This document shows positions 1 through 10,588 of a DNA stretch of 64,000 nt, piece after piece. The stretch is from the NCBI GenBank assembly GCA_007026445.1, contig VDMD01000019.1:475829-539828 (forward strand), given 5' to 3'. The DNA is from Schizophyllum amplum (lineage: Eukaryota > Basidiomycota > Agaricomycetes > Agaricales > Schizophyllaceae). A program made the position numbers and the translations under genes. The notes below the pieces were generated by a model. The model ran no database searches, was not told where the DNA came from, and was given only the letters and a program-made list of their open reading frames with translations. Each line of letters begins with the position of its first letter. Positions within the stretch are counted from its first letter, which is position 1.

Positions 1-621
1 GCTGAACATGTCGGAGACAGAGAAGACCAACACGTTCTGCGGCACCCCCGAGTACATCGCACCCGAACTGCTAGAAAGTCAAGGGTACACGAAGACGGTC
101 GATTGGTGGACACTCGGCGTTCTCCTCTACGAGATGATGACCGGTCTTCCTCCATTCTACGACGACAACGTCAACACCATGTATCAGCGCATCTTGACCG
201 ATCCGCTCAACTTCCCGTCGGATATATCATCCGAAGCGCGCAGCGTCATGACCGCCTTGCTTCAGCGCGATCCGTCGAAACGTCTTGGCCACAATGGAGG
301 GGAGGAGATCAAGCGTCACCCGTTCTTCGCCAAGTATGTCGACTGGAACCGACTGCTGGCGAAGAAAATACAGCCCCCGTTCAAGCCGAGTGTGGTACGT
401 ACCCTTCGATGCTGCACGTAGGATTTTTGCTCATAATCTCTACAGGAATCCGTACTCGATGTCGCAAACTTCGACCCCGACTTACGAACGAGGAGGCGCA
501 GGACTCCGTCGTCACCGACTCAGCGTTGTCGGAGACGGTGCAGGATCAATTCCGCGGGTTCACCTATAACCCCGCGAACGAGCACTTGAGCGAGAGCGTC
601 AGCTACCCGACCGCTATCTGA
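1..621 (+). CDS. AGC-family Ser/Thr kinase, Ypk/SGK-like, C-terminal part (5' end outside window)
   Basis: This is the C-terminal half of a kinase catalytic domain plus AGC tail, cytosolic by family. Seen: a T-loop TFCGTPEYIAPELL at the window start, the VDWWTLGVLLYEMMTG motif, the RDPSKRLG motif of subdomain XI, then after a short intron (about 397-445, GTACGT...CTACAG) the AGC-tail motif NFDPD. The tail then continues as LTNEEAQDSVV and ends with the hydrophobic motif FRGFTY and stop, but only in a different frame, so one base appears to be missing near 482. The tail resembles Ypk1/SGK kinases, which act downstream of TORC2; that assignment is family inference. Upstream exons are missing. 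The conserved sequence on both sides of the shift suggests an assembly error rather than a dead gene. Confidence 0.85.
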   Translation, partial: AEHVGDREDQHVLRHPRVHRTRTARKSRVHEDGRLVDTRRSPLRDDDRSSSILRRQRQHHVSAHLDRSAQLPVGYIIRSAQRHDRLASARSVETSWPQWRGGDQASPVLRQVCRLEPTAGEENTAPVQAECGTYPSMLHVGFLLIISTGIRTRCRKLRPRLTNEEAQDSVVTDSALSETVQDQFRGFTYNPANEHLSESVSYPTAI

Positions 622-1231
622 TATGCTTGTAACTACGGGGGATATACTCGACAGGGGTGACATATCTGGCTGGGTGGACGTACTCGACCGTGAGCACGCG
701 TGTAGGGGCCGCCCACCGTCTAGAAGGAAGAAACACATCGTCCTTTGACCGATGATAAACGGACAGTTATCTGTACTCATGTAGCTCTACCTTGGATCGA
801 CGTTCGCGTCTCGATTGTTAGTCCTTCTTTTCGCAAAAGGATACCCGCTAGATTCCTCAATGTGCAGGACCGAACGCGTTCGTTGAACACATCTGCAGTT
901 GGAGATCAGCTAGTCGAGCTAATTCTCGCATGAAGGCCAATTTGAGGACGCCCCGGTCTTTTGCGAGGGTTCTTTCCAGTGCCACCGATGACAAATGTGC
1001 AATAACACGATAACAATTCCATTGCAATGCTTGTATTCAAAGAGGGCCCAAGATCCTATTACGCCCAGCGCAAGCATCTATGTGCTTCGGCTGCAAGTGA
1101 TATGCGTCTGTCAGACCTGCGTCGAGCGCGAGCAAAGCCTCACACGTACCTCGGAACCACTCCTCGAAATGTCCCAGAGGTCGTCAACCATCTTCCTGCC
1201 CACGATTGTCCGAGTTATTGCAACGCGGGGC
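622..1231. other. Intergenic, no gene seen
   Basis: Lies between the 3' ends of the convergent kinase and the small propeptide gene. No open frame in it has recognisable domains or conserved intron structure. Confidence 0.5.
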
Positions 1232-1384
1232 CTAGTTCACCTGGTTAACGGTGGGGTGCTGCTGCATCGCCTGCACGCGCATGGTCGCATTCTTGTTCTC
1301 GGGGATCTTCATCGACTCCGTAGCCACGGCGAGAGACGCGACCGCAGACAAGACGAAGAAGAGGCGGGTGAGAGAGAGCTGCAT
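1232..1384 (-). CDS. Stand-alone chitinase signal peptide plus propeptide (50 aa)
   Basis: A 50-residue frame with an N-terminal signal peptide (MQLSLTRLFFVLSAVASLAV) followed by ATESMKIPENKNAT and MRVQAM. This matches the leader and propeptide of the GH18 chitinase at 2,886, whose mature start is ATESMKIPENKNAT followed by VNVQAM. It stops right where the chitinases carry their dibasic processing site, and nothing downstream resembles the GH18 domain. The start was placed at the ATG that aligns with the chitinase starts; a longer frame adds only ten upstream residues. A TATA-like site lies about 90 bp upstream, as in the chitinase genes. It could be a true secreted peptide gene or a truncated duplicate with an intact promoter and reading frame. 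One N-glycosylation sequon (NAT) is present. Confidence 0.55.
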   Translation of the reverse strand: MQLSLTRLFFVLSAVASLAVATESMKIPENKNATMRVQAMQQHPTVNQVN

Positions 1385-2885
1385 TGTCCGACGAGTGCTG
1401 CCTGAAGGAGTCAAGAAGAGTCAGAAGCGACTGGTTGTTGGCGAAAGGGATGCAAGGCGCGTTTTGCGCTATATGTATGCGTGGCAAAGAGACACGTGTA
1501 CGACTGGCGGGCGCAGGCGGCGCGATGAAACGGCCGCAGAGCGTGATTGTCGGCGGCATTGCCCTTGCTGACGGTCGAAGCTGGGTCGAAGAGGCGCCAG
1601 GCAGTCAGCGCTTCAGTACCAGAGCTCCGCTTCCTGGTTGACCTTTGTCATCATCGGGAGGGAGCTCTTGGAGAGCGGGGAGGGCTTGAAGCTCGGAAGT
1701 TGGCATCGAGGACAAGAGTGACTGTAACATGTGACAAGGCTCGCATGGACAAGTCACGCCTGCTTTGATTTCCCACGCTATCATCGAGATGTTCCAAAGA
1801 TGTTCTCGTCCAATCTCTGTCAGTGTCACTGTGGCTTGACTGACCCACTAGTTGCACCATATGCAGATATAAAACTCGCGGCTGCACGCAGTGGCTCTAT
1901 AGTATGACACAACTCGAGCTCAAAATGCGAACACTGAACGTCGGCGGTGCGGGTGGGCCAGCCTGAGGGCAATCCGGGAACGCTAAGCCAGGCTAAGCCT
2001 CTATTTCCTCGCCACCGTGCTCCAGAATCTATACGCAATCTCCGCGGGCGCAGGGACGTCGAGCTGAGTTTGGGCCACCGCAGGGACAGGGACGCCCATT
2101 CCGTGGAATCAATCGCCGGGCAGCCCGCGACGCTTCAGTCTTTCCTCGGCCGACGCAGACATCGAATGCCGGTTAATCGTCGACCTCGCGTGCTCAGTAC
2201 GTTCAGTGTCTACTTATCGCAGATGGACACAAAGAGCGATCCGCGTTGCGCATGCTGCGTAGATGAACTCAATCAAGCATCGAACTTCTCGCCTGTCATG
2301 CGATCCCTCGGGGCTCTCGGGGCCGTTATGTTTGCATCTCTCGAGAACTCTTCAAAATTCAACACTGTGAGTCTCGGACTGCTCTGCGCCTTTCTTTCAT
2401 TTGTAGCCCTAGATTGTCCTCTACAGCACTCGGACAGCATCCGTCGCCGCTCAGGCCGCACGTATCGCTTCGTGCTGCAAGGCATCCGGACTGCCCGACC
2501 TTACCATAAGGGGGCATCTTTGTTGTATTGCCGTCCCTCTCAATATATCGTGCGCTCAGTCGATAAGCGGCGTGCCTCAAACCGCACGCGTACTCTCCAC
2601 AGGCTTCTCTTCGCGCTGCCTTTTCCGTTCTGCGGGTTCCTCATCGGTGCGCGTGCCAGACGTGCTCTGAAGTGCCCAGCTGACGTGCCCGCTCATAGAT
2701 CGCATGGTGGTCTTCTATCGCGCTCGAACCGCCCTACCGATGAGAGGGGGGGATCGGGGAGTACTTATAGCGTGTCGAAGGGAAGCGCCCTCAAGCCCAA
2801 GCAGCCCCGGCCGCAGCTACACGCTCTCTCCCTCGATCTCCTCCGGACCTCGCTCCTGCGACGGTACTCCTCGCTGGTCATCACC
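1385..2885. other. Shared divergent upstream region of propeptide gene and chitinase 1
   Basis: About 1.5 kb without a defensible gene, between divergent starts at 1384 (-) and 2886 (+). It contains a TATA-like ACTTATAG at 2763-2770 followed by a pyrimidine-rich leader typical of basidiomycete promoters. A long open frame entering from 1947 has no domain before the chitinase start and is treated as chance. Confidence 0.5.
1468..1479 (-). promoter_or_regulatory. TATA-like box of the propeptide gene
   Basis: Minus-strand CATACATATAGC, about 85-95 bp before the ATG at 1384. The spacing matches TATA-like sites before the three chitinases (2763-2770, 6587-6596, 12927-12937). Confidence 0.4.
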
Positions 2886-4786
2886 ATGATCTCTCTTTCG
2901 AGCCTGTTGGTCCTGCTGCCCATAGTGGCGCAGCTTGTCTCGGCGACGGAGTCAATGAAGATTCCCGAGAACAAGAACGCGACTGTGAACGTGCAAGCGA
3001 TGGCGCATAATGCGCCCGTCCACGAAATCCAGAAACGCGCCACGGGTCGGGTCAATTCCGCGTACTACGTCAACTGTGAGTATGACTGATTGTCCACCGT
3101 CTTCCATTTCGCTGATAAACATGTCCATTTCTAGGGGCCATATACTCTGGCCTTGGAAATTTCTACCCGCAGAATATCGTCACCAAGGACCTTACTCGTG
3201 CGTGGCCGCGCTTTATACTCGTACCGTGTCTGACATGCTCTTGCAGACATTCTTTACGGATTTGCCGACACCAGCGCTAGCACTGGCGCCATCTCCCTGA
3301 CCGATGGTGGGCAGATGAGCAAATCCACTTTGACGGTGACAGCTGGAGCGACACAGGTACGCCGACCCACCTTTGTGTACTGGCCCAGGTTACTGATCGA
3401 GTTCGGCAGGCAACAACCTCTACGGCTGTCTCAAGCAGCTGTACAAGATCAAGCTCGCCAACCGCAACATCAAGGTCATGCTTTCCGTTGGCGGTTGGAC
3501 GTACTCGCAGGACGGCCACTACGGCTTCGTCACCAACGCCGCCGCGCGCACGCAGTTCGTCTCGAGCGCCGTGCAGCTCATCGAGGACTACGGCTTCGAT
3601 GGAATTGACCTCGATTTCGAGTACCCCTCCTCCGCGGAGCAGGGAGCGGGCTTCGGCGCCCTCTTCACGGAGCTGCGCTCGGCCCTCAATAGCCTCCAAT
3701 CGAGGAAGGGTGACGCGACGCCATATGAGATCTCGGCGGCAGTCAGTGCGGGGCAGGACAACTACCAGTACCTCAACGTCAACACGATGGACGCGGCGCT
3801 GACCTACTGGAACCTGATGGTGTGTGCAGCAAGGAAAACTGTTAGCGCGAATACTGACGACGATCATACTAGGCGTACGATTACTCTGGCGCGTGGCTGA
3901 CGACTGTTGCGAACCAGGCCAACTTGTACCCAGACGGCTACAACAACGTCAGCACGACTGCAGCGCTTGACTGGTACACTTCGCACGGCGCGACGCTCTC
4001 GAAGATCGTCATGGGGGTCCCTCTCTACGGGCGTGCCTTTGAGGAGACTGGTACGTACCCTTTCTCCAACCAACCTCGGACCTTCTTATTCACGACACGC
4101 AGGCGGACTCGGTCAATCATTCAACGGCATAGGCCCCGGCACCTCAGAAGCGGGTATCTACAGCTATGAGACCCTCCCTCGTACGTCCACGTATCTCGTT
4201 CGGCTCCTTGGTATCATGTCAGCCTCAGTGTCTGGTGCAACCGTCTACGAGAACTCCTCCTCCGTCGCATCTTACTCCTACGACTCTTCCAAGCGCGAGT
4301 TCGTCTCCTACGACACACCCAGCATCGCGAAGACCAAGGCGCAGTACGTGGCAAGCCATGGCATGGCCGGCACGATGTTCTGGGAGCTCTCCACGGACAA
4401 GATCGGCGCGGACAGCCTCGTCGGCACAACGCACGGCGTCTTCGGCACACTCGACACCACCCAGAACCACATCAAGTGCGTCGTTCCGCCTGCCCGTTTC
4501 GTCCCATAAGTACTAACGCTTGCTCCTCAGCTACCCGAACTCGAAATGGGATAACATCAAGACCAACCTAGGTCAAGGCGGCTCGGGTACACCGACGACG
4601 ACGTCCGGCGGCTCGAGCCCCACGGGCGGCAACTGCGGTAGCTCGTCTGCCTGGAGCGCCGCGACTGCGTACACCGGCGGGCAGACCTGCACCTACAACG
4701 GCCACCTATGGACCGCCAAGTGGTGGACGCAAGGCGACACGCCCAGCAGCTCGTCTGACGTCTGGACCGACGGAGGTGCATGCTAG
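2886..4786 (+). CDS. GH18 chitinase 1, secreted, with C-terminal CBM5/12-like chitin-binding module
   Basis: Hydrolyses beta-1,4-GlcNAc linkages in chitin outside the cell. Exon 1 codes a signal peptide (MISLSSLLVLLPIVAQLVS), a propeptide ATESMKIPENKNAT..., and a dibasic site (QKR) before the catalytic domain starts at NSAYYVNWAIY. Seven GT-AG introns are visible (for example 3076-3134, 3198-3246, 3357-3409, 3820-3872). The SxGG strand is LSVGGW and the catalytic motif is FDGIDLDFEYP, with the DxxDxDxE acid present. After a Gly/Ser/Thr linker comes a two-Cys module with AYTGGQTCTYNGHLW and AKWWTQGDTP, typical of CBM5/12. At about 3300-3310 one base seems missing: LTD and WADEQIHFDGD lie in different frames. 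It is the most intron-rich of the three paralogues. Confidence 0.9.
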
Positions 4787-5365
4787 ATGACTGTGAAGTG
4801 AGACGTGTCTATATAGGTTATGATACGCGGGGATCTCAGGTGGATAAAACTTTCTTTTCTGCTTTAGGGCTTACATGGGTCGCTCTTTGCTACGTCTCTT
4901 TGCACGCAATCCAGAAGCATGTACTATAGCGCCATCACTAGAAATCGAAGTGAATTGCATTTCACGTCAAGCTCATTCAATGGTCTGACGCTCGCACTTG
5001 TAAGCAACTTATAAGAGCGGCGAAGATCTCCAAAGGTTCTTCGAGCCATGTCGCGCGTGGCAGGGGTGTAGCAGATCAAGACACAAAGATAGCATTGACG
5101 GTTCAAGGGATGGTGAAGCATACAAGATAGATAGCATTGTGAACAGAGCTCAGAGCTTTCGAACGTCCAGGCGAACTTCAAACGGTATGCAATATATGGA
5201 TCCAAGGTAAGCAGATGACTGCATATGAGTTGTTGCGGTTGGATGAGGGAGCCCTCATACTGTCGGAGCGACGACGGACGTGCAGGTGGTATAGCCGACG
5301 CTGAACAGTTGTCAACATATGATACATGATAAAGGACATGAGGGGCCACGTACAGATCTGGTAGC
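4787..5365. other. Intergenic, 3' flanks of convergent genes
   Basis: Lies between the ends of chitinase 1 (+) and the 171-aa gene (-). An ORF-length frame on the minus strand continues into it but lacks the composition of the 171-aa frame. Nothing else seen. Confidence 0.5.
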
Positions 5366-5881
5366 CTAGTCGCCCATATTTGCCACCCTGTACCGGCGTG
5401 GCTGGTCATTCTCCTGATGGATGTGTTTGGCGACCTCAGCGATAACTTCGTCCGACGGTGGCACGCTCGTGGCACGGGTGGCGGTGTCCGCCAAGGTGAC
5501 AACACACACGATATCGTCTCCATCGTGGACCGTTGTGATCGTGCGACCATCGACGCTGGGGAGATCGAAGCGGTTGATACAACGCATAGGAATGATCATC
5601 CACAGCGCGCACATCCGCTTGAACCACCACTCTGCAGCCTGCTCTTCGGTTAACCCTTCAGGTTTCGACCGGAAGTGCTCCTCCTCATAGGCCTTCATGC
5701 CTGCCTCGGATAGTCTAAAGCCATAAACTTGATGAGGAGGGCGAGCACGACGCTTGAATGCGACGCAGGGATTTGTGGGAGCGCGATTCGCTTTGCGGGA
5801 CTCGCGAGCGCTGGGAGCAAATGAAACCTTTTTGGAGGCTCCCCTCGTCGTTTCGGACACGTTTGGCGATACAGTCGACAT
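5366..5881 (-). CDS. Uncharacterised 171-aa protein
   Basis: A single uninterrupted frame of 171 codons beginning MSTVSPNVSETTRG. The N-terminal 50 residues are basic and low-complexity (KKVSFAPSARESRK). They are followed by a globular-looking part with aromatic and charged residues (YGFRLSEAGMKAYEEEHF, EEQAAEWWFKRM, VHDGDDIVCVVTLAD). There is no signal peptide or membrane segment, so it is probably intracellular. I do not recognise the family. Coding status rests on frame length, a composition unlike the overlapping frames, and its position as a separate unit between two chitinases. Confidence 0.6.
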   Translation of the reverse strand: MSTVSPNVSETTRGASKKVSFAPSARESRKANRAPTNPCVAFKRRARPPHQVYGFRLSEAGMKAYEEEHFRSKPEGLTEEQAAEWWFKRMCALWMIIPMRCINRFDLPSVDGRTITTVHDGDDIVCVVTLADTATRATSVPPSDEVIAEVAKHIHQENDQPRRYRVANMGD

Positions 5882-6697
5882 GGATGATGGTCGAAATGAA
5901 GTTGTGACTCACCGTTCACGGGCAGCGCGCGTTGACTTGTTGGTCCTTGGTGTAGTCTACATATCTATTGTGACTTGAGTCACATGCAGGATGAAACGAA
6001 CTCAGTCACAGTGAATTTCGACTTGTCGTCGACCGCTTGTACTTAGCAGCTTGTCGGGTCCTCGCCGAAATTCCTCCCAAACATGCTTGAGATGCGTGAC
6101 GCTGAGCTCGCCGCGCCCACCGCCCCTCTGATCTGCGCGACAGCGTCGAAGTCGTCGTCCGCACTGCGTCTGCGGCATATGATGAGATGCGGCCGTACAT
6201 CCTCGACTCGATCATCTATACGCGCTCAAAAGCGTCTACAGGCACAGGAACCTCTAGCTATGTATCTGGATGGCCCCCCGCGCGTTCTGCGCCGCCTCTG
6301 GAGACGGGCAGAACACCGTCAGAGCCTCGTACTTATGTACAGGTGTACAGCAAACATACCCAACAACCGATCATAACTCTGCCCTCACCCTCAGAAAGTT
6401 ATATGTCTCTGGAACCTCTACCAGGTATAGCGCCTGGACCATGAACAGGCACAGCGCTACCCGCCTCGCGGTCTACTCTTTCGATCGCTGAAACAGCCCG
6501 CCCGTGAGGCATACGCCCGCCTTCGTGCCCGCTCGCAAATAGGAGAGCTCGCGTGGACACTGTTCATTCAGACCGGATGCCTGGGCGATACAAAAGGGCG
6601 AGTCGGGCTTCTCGGATTCTCATTCCCCAAGCCTCCGCGGCCCCATCCACACCTTCCTCTCTTTACTTCACTATCGTTCATTCTTTTGACTTCCGTG
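5882..6697. other. Upstream region of chitinase 2 and of the 171-aa gene
   Basis: Divergent intergenic region. A TATA-like GATACAAAAG sits at 6587-6596, about 100 bp before the chitinase 2 ATG, followed by a C/T-rich leader. No coding unit recognised. Confidence 0.5.
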
Positions 6698-8591
6698 ATG
6701 GCCTACCTCTCTTTCGTCCGTTTGTCGCTCATCGTCGGCGCCGCGCTCTCCGTCATCTCCGCGGTCCACGCCACGGAGTCGATGCGCATCCCTTCCAACA
6801 AGAACGAGACGATGCGCGTTGAGGCGCAGCAGGAGAACCCCGCCGTTCACCAGCTGTCGCGTCGTGCGAACGGCAAGGTCAACATTGCTTACTACGTCAA
6901 CTGTGCGTCCTATCCTATACATCTCAGCTGGCCAACATTTACTGATCGTCCATACAGGGGCAATTTACGAGGGTCTTGGCTACTACATGCCCACCGACAT
7001 CGACACGTCCGGCCTGTCCCGTGAGTCCACTGCTTGCAGCAGACTACCACGTCACTGACGCACCGACAGACATTCTGTACTCGTTTGCGGACATCGACCC
7101 GGCCAGCGGCCACCTCTTCCTCTCGGATGAGTGGGCCGATGAGCAGATCACCTTCGACGGCGACAACACATCCGAGGCCGGCAACAACTTGTACGGCTGC
7201 CTCAAGCAGATGTACAAGATGAAGCTCGCCAAGCGCGACCTCAAGGTCATCCTCTCCGTCGGCGGCTACACCTGGTCGCAGGATGGTCACTTCGCCTTCG
7301 TTTCCAACGCCGGCGCGCGCGCCCAGTTCGTCAAGGACGCCGTCCAGCTCATCGAGGATTACGGCTTCGACGGTATCGACCTCGACTTCGAGTTCCCCTC
7401 GAGCCAGGCCGAGGGCGCGGGCTACGCGAGCCTGTTCACCGAGCTCCGCACCGCTTTCGACAACCTCCAGAAGAGCAAGGGCGACGCCGAGCCGTACCAG
7501 CTCACTGTCGCCGTGGGCGCCGGCTCTGCTGGCTACCAGTACTTCGATGTTAAGACAATGGACGCCGCGCTGAGCTTCTGGAACCTGATGGTGCGTCTCT
7601 ACGCGGATCGTCACCCACCGCATTCTGACATCTCTCTAGGCTTACGACTACGCCGGTTCTTGGTTGGCGTTCACCGCCAACCAGGCTAACGTCAACCCCG
7701 ACGGTATCAACAGTGTCTCCACCAAGGGCGCGCTTGACTTCTACTTCGGTGCCGGCGCGACCAAGGAGAAGATGGTCCTCGGTGTCCCCATCTACGGTCG
7801 TGGCTTCGAGAACACGGACGGTCTTGGCAAGTCATACAGCGGTGTTGGTGTCGGTAGCACCCAGGAGGGTGTTTGGAGCTACAAGAACCTTCCCTGTGCG
7901 TCTTTCAATTCACTTCATCACATAGGTGACTGACTTATCTTCCCCACAGTCGCCGGTGCTCAGGTCTTCGAGGACACTGCGTCGATCTCTTCGTACTCGT
8001 ATGACTCGAGCAAGCGCGAGCTTGTCTCCTACGACACGCCCAACATCGTCAAGATGAAGGGCCAGTACGCCGTCGACCAGGGTCTTGCTGGCACCATGTT
8101 CTGGGAGCTCTCCACCGACAAGACCGGCGCTGACAGCCTCGTGAACGCCGCGGCCGGTGCCATGGGCGGCCTCGACAGCACGCAGAACCACATCAAGTAA
8201 GCCTACACCATCCCGTGCTTGTCCTCATCACTAACAACCCTGTAGCTTCCCGAACTCGAAGTGGGACAACATCAAGAACAACCTCGGCCAGGGCGCCGCG
8301 CCCCCCGCGACCACCGCTCCTGCAACGACTGCCCCTGCGACCACCCTGGCTACCACCGCTCCCCCGGCTACCACCGCTCCTCCGGCGACGACGAGCCCGA
8401 GCTCCGGCGCGTGCACTGAGGGCGCGATCCGCTGCGACACCGAGACGACGTGGTCGATGTGCGGCTCCGGCTACTGGCAGAACATGGGCGCCGTCCCCGC
8501 CGGCGAGGTGTGCCGCAATGGCGCCATCGTCGTCGCCCGCAAGCGCGATCACCTGTCGCACAAGCGCAACTGGAACAGCCGCCAGCTGTAG
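6698..8591 (+). CDS. GH18 chitinase 2, secreted, Thr/Ala/Pro linker and CBM19-like tail
   Basis: Secreted endo-acting family 18 chitinase. The ATG at 6698 was chosen because MAYLSFVRLSLIVGA gives a clean signal peptide; the open frame reaches further upstream only through a TTG. The propeptide ATESMRIPSNKNET runs to a dibasic site (SRR). Five introns split the gene (first 6903-6957). Motifs: LSVGGYTWSQDGHF and FDGIDLDFEFP with the catalytic acid, then GTMFWELSTDK near the end of the barrel. A repetitive linker (ATTAPATTAPATT...) leads to a roughly 50-residue Cys-containing domain beginning SSGACTEGAIRCD and ending VCRNGAIV, which resembles CBM19-type chitin-binding tails; that subtype is tentative. 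The protein ends in a basic stretch. The frame is intact throughout. Confidence 0.92.
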
Positions 8592-9285
8592 ATGCCTGAC
8601 GGCTGGATGCCTGACGGATATCTGATCTCCTTGCTCTAAGGGATCACTTCCCGGGGTTCCCGCATCGGTAGTAACGACTCACGGTTATCATATCACGACT
8701 CCCCCTTGCAACTTTAGCTATTTATTTGTTATCTATTATTGTGGGCTACCGCTAGGGACACCGTGTATGGTGTATAGGCTGTATTCACTGGGGAATAAAA
8801 GCAACATATTATTTGGGACGTTACATTCGAAGTTATGCGTACAGCGGCAGCTTCAAGCTACTTAAGAACGTAACATTGAAGCCCAGCGAAGCCCTGCAGA
8901 GCTTTAGCTACACTGGACCTCGCTGCTGACTCGAGGAGGCTCATGTGCTTAGTCTCTGGCGCCGGGGACCTCGAGCGAGCCGCCGACGTCTTCAGACCAA
9001 CAAAAAGCCCGTTTCGGCGTCAGTCAACTCCTGCAGTCTTGACGAGCAGGTGATAGGAAGGCTGCAGCGCTTGAAGTTGATGCAAACCCCGCGACACGCT
9101 CGACGGGACTCATGTGCACTAATGACGGTTCACGCCAGGCTCGAGTGTTGAACAATAGAGGCGCGATAGAGCCCGTGTCACCAAGAAAACCAACGGGATG
9201 CTGTCTACACTCGCTCGTGATAGCAGCGATCAAGAAATCATGTGTGCGCTTATAGACAGAGAGTCTACGCTGTCGCGAGCAGTGC
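8592..9285. other. Intergenic, 3' flanks
   Basis: AT-richer 3' region of chitinase 2 and the convergent cullin-like gene. No gene or repeat recognised. Confidence 0.5.
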
Positions 9286-10394
9286 CTACGTCTTGACTGA
9301 CGCAGCATGAGCAAGAAGATACCCATCCAACTTCTTGCGAAGCAGGTGGTCGGGGCGGACGCCCACAGCGCGGAGCATGTTCGCCAGATCCTGCACGAGA
9401 CGCAGGCGTTCTTCGTCGCTGACACGCTCAATTATGGAGCTGCTGCCCTGAGCAGCTTCCCGCGGCTGTGCAGACTCCTGCCCTTCTTCAGGCGGCTGCA
9501 CGTTCTCCTGCTCCTCCGCTGGTTCGAGCAACGCCTTGACGGCGCGCGCAAGACGTCCCCGCGGCTCCGCGCCGGGCTTCTTCTTCCCCTTCTTCTTCCC
9601 TTTCGGCTTCGGCGCAGCGAGCAGCGGGTCAACGACCTCCGTGCGGAAACGCCGCAGCGCAAGCGTATTGACAGGTATAACGCGGTCTGGGGCGCTGCCC
9701 GCCTCTGCAGAGGCCTCTGCCGCGGAGCGCGAGGCTGGCTCGCCGGCAGGATCCCAACCCCATGTACGTAGCGCTTCGTACGATGCGCCGCAGCCGTTGC
9801 GCGAGCTCCGCGCGGGGTACGCCAACGGGGGGACGGCCACCGAATGCATCTGCTGCACGGAGCCAGCCACGGTCTTCGTCGACGGCGCGCTTGACGTAGT
9901 GACGATCGATGTAGTGGAGGAGGCGGCCACTGGAGCGCGCGCCGGAGGCGTAGCGCGTGTAGGCAGGGGCAAGGAAGCGAGCAAGGGCTATGCCGGCGCA
10001 TCGGGGGGAGGGGTGGAGAGCAGAACGTCGCGGGCGGTGGCGCCCAGATAGCGGTCTAACTGGCCGTAGAGGTCCGCCCCTGAGAGGGCGTCCGCGCTCG
10101 CACTTTGGGCGGTACAGCTGCAAGGGCTTAGTCCAACTTGAACATACTACTGTTGCAACGAGGACACATACTAGTTGTACACATTGGAGTGGATGCCGGC
10201 GTACCAAGCACATCGATAGAGGGGGCGCGGGCGGGATCGTCGACGGCGCCGGTGAAAATGTGATCAAGAGCGGGAGCAATGTACGGCCAGAGCGCCTGCA
10301 GCGACGACGCGGGGTTTGCGCTTCCCGTTGCTGGGCTCGGCAGCGGCGGTGGAACAGTGCGCAGAACAGTCTTGCCCTTGTCGCTGGACGCCAT
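9286..10394 (-). pseudogene. Cullin N-terminal-like protein, frame-broken
   Basis: Starts MASSDKGKTVLRTVPPP. Read across three frames it gives cullin-repeat motifs in the right order: YAGIHSNVYNYCTA (joined over an intron at 10118-10171), LYGQLDRYL, YASGARSSGRLLHYIDRHY followed by VKRAVDEDRGWLR, then TLALRRFRTEVVDPLL, a KGKKKGKKK stretch and VRPDHLLRKKLDGYL. Frame changes are needed near 10205, within a C/G run at 10001-10012, and near 9775. There is no C-terminal cullin homology or Nedd8 domain, so even with the frame mended it would be a short cullin-repeat protein of about 330 residues. Full cullins scaffold SCF-type ubiquitin ligases; a short form could bind adaptors but not the RING subunit. 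Decayed gene or assembly error cannot be separated here. Confidence 0.6.
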
Positions 10395-10546
10395 GGTGGA
10401 CAGTGGCAGGACAGTGAACAATGTTGAGTTCGCCGTCGTCGACGGCGGAACGCTTGGGCCCCCAATAAGATGGAACTTGCAACGCCACATGAGCGCCACA
10501 AATTTTTCACGTTCGGCGCTCGCGAGTCGCCGCTGCTCGAATTTCG
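10395..10546. promoter_or_regulatory. Short divergent promoter between cullin-like and RBM18-like genes
   Basis: Only about 150-195 bp separates the two divergent start codons, so their promoters must overlap. No clear TATA element seen. Confidence 0.4.
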
Positions 10547-10588
10547 ATGTCAATTGTCATTGACTGCAATCACGACCTGTCCTCAACC

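Noticed and set aside
1947..3089. 380-codon open frame on + ending in the chitinase 1 leader
   Set aside because: Only its last 60 residues (from 2886) are chitinase; the upstream part is compositionally random and lies in the promoter.
6910..7623. 237-codon minus-strand frame
   Set aside because: Antisense shadow of chitinase 2; a similar shadow exists at 3277-3867 opposite chitinase 1.
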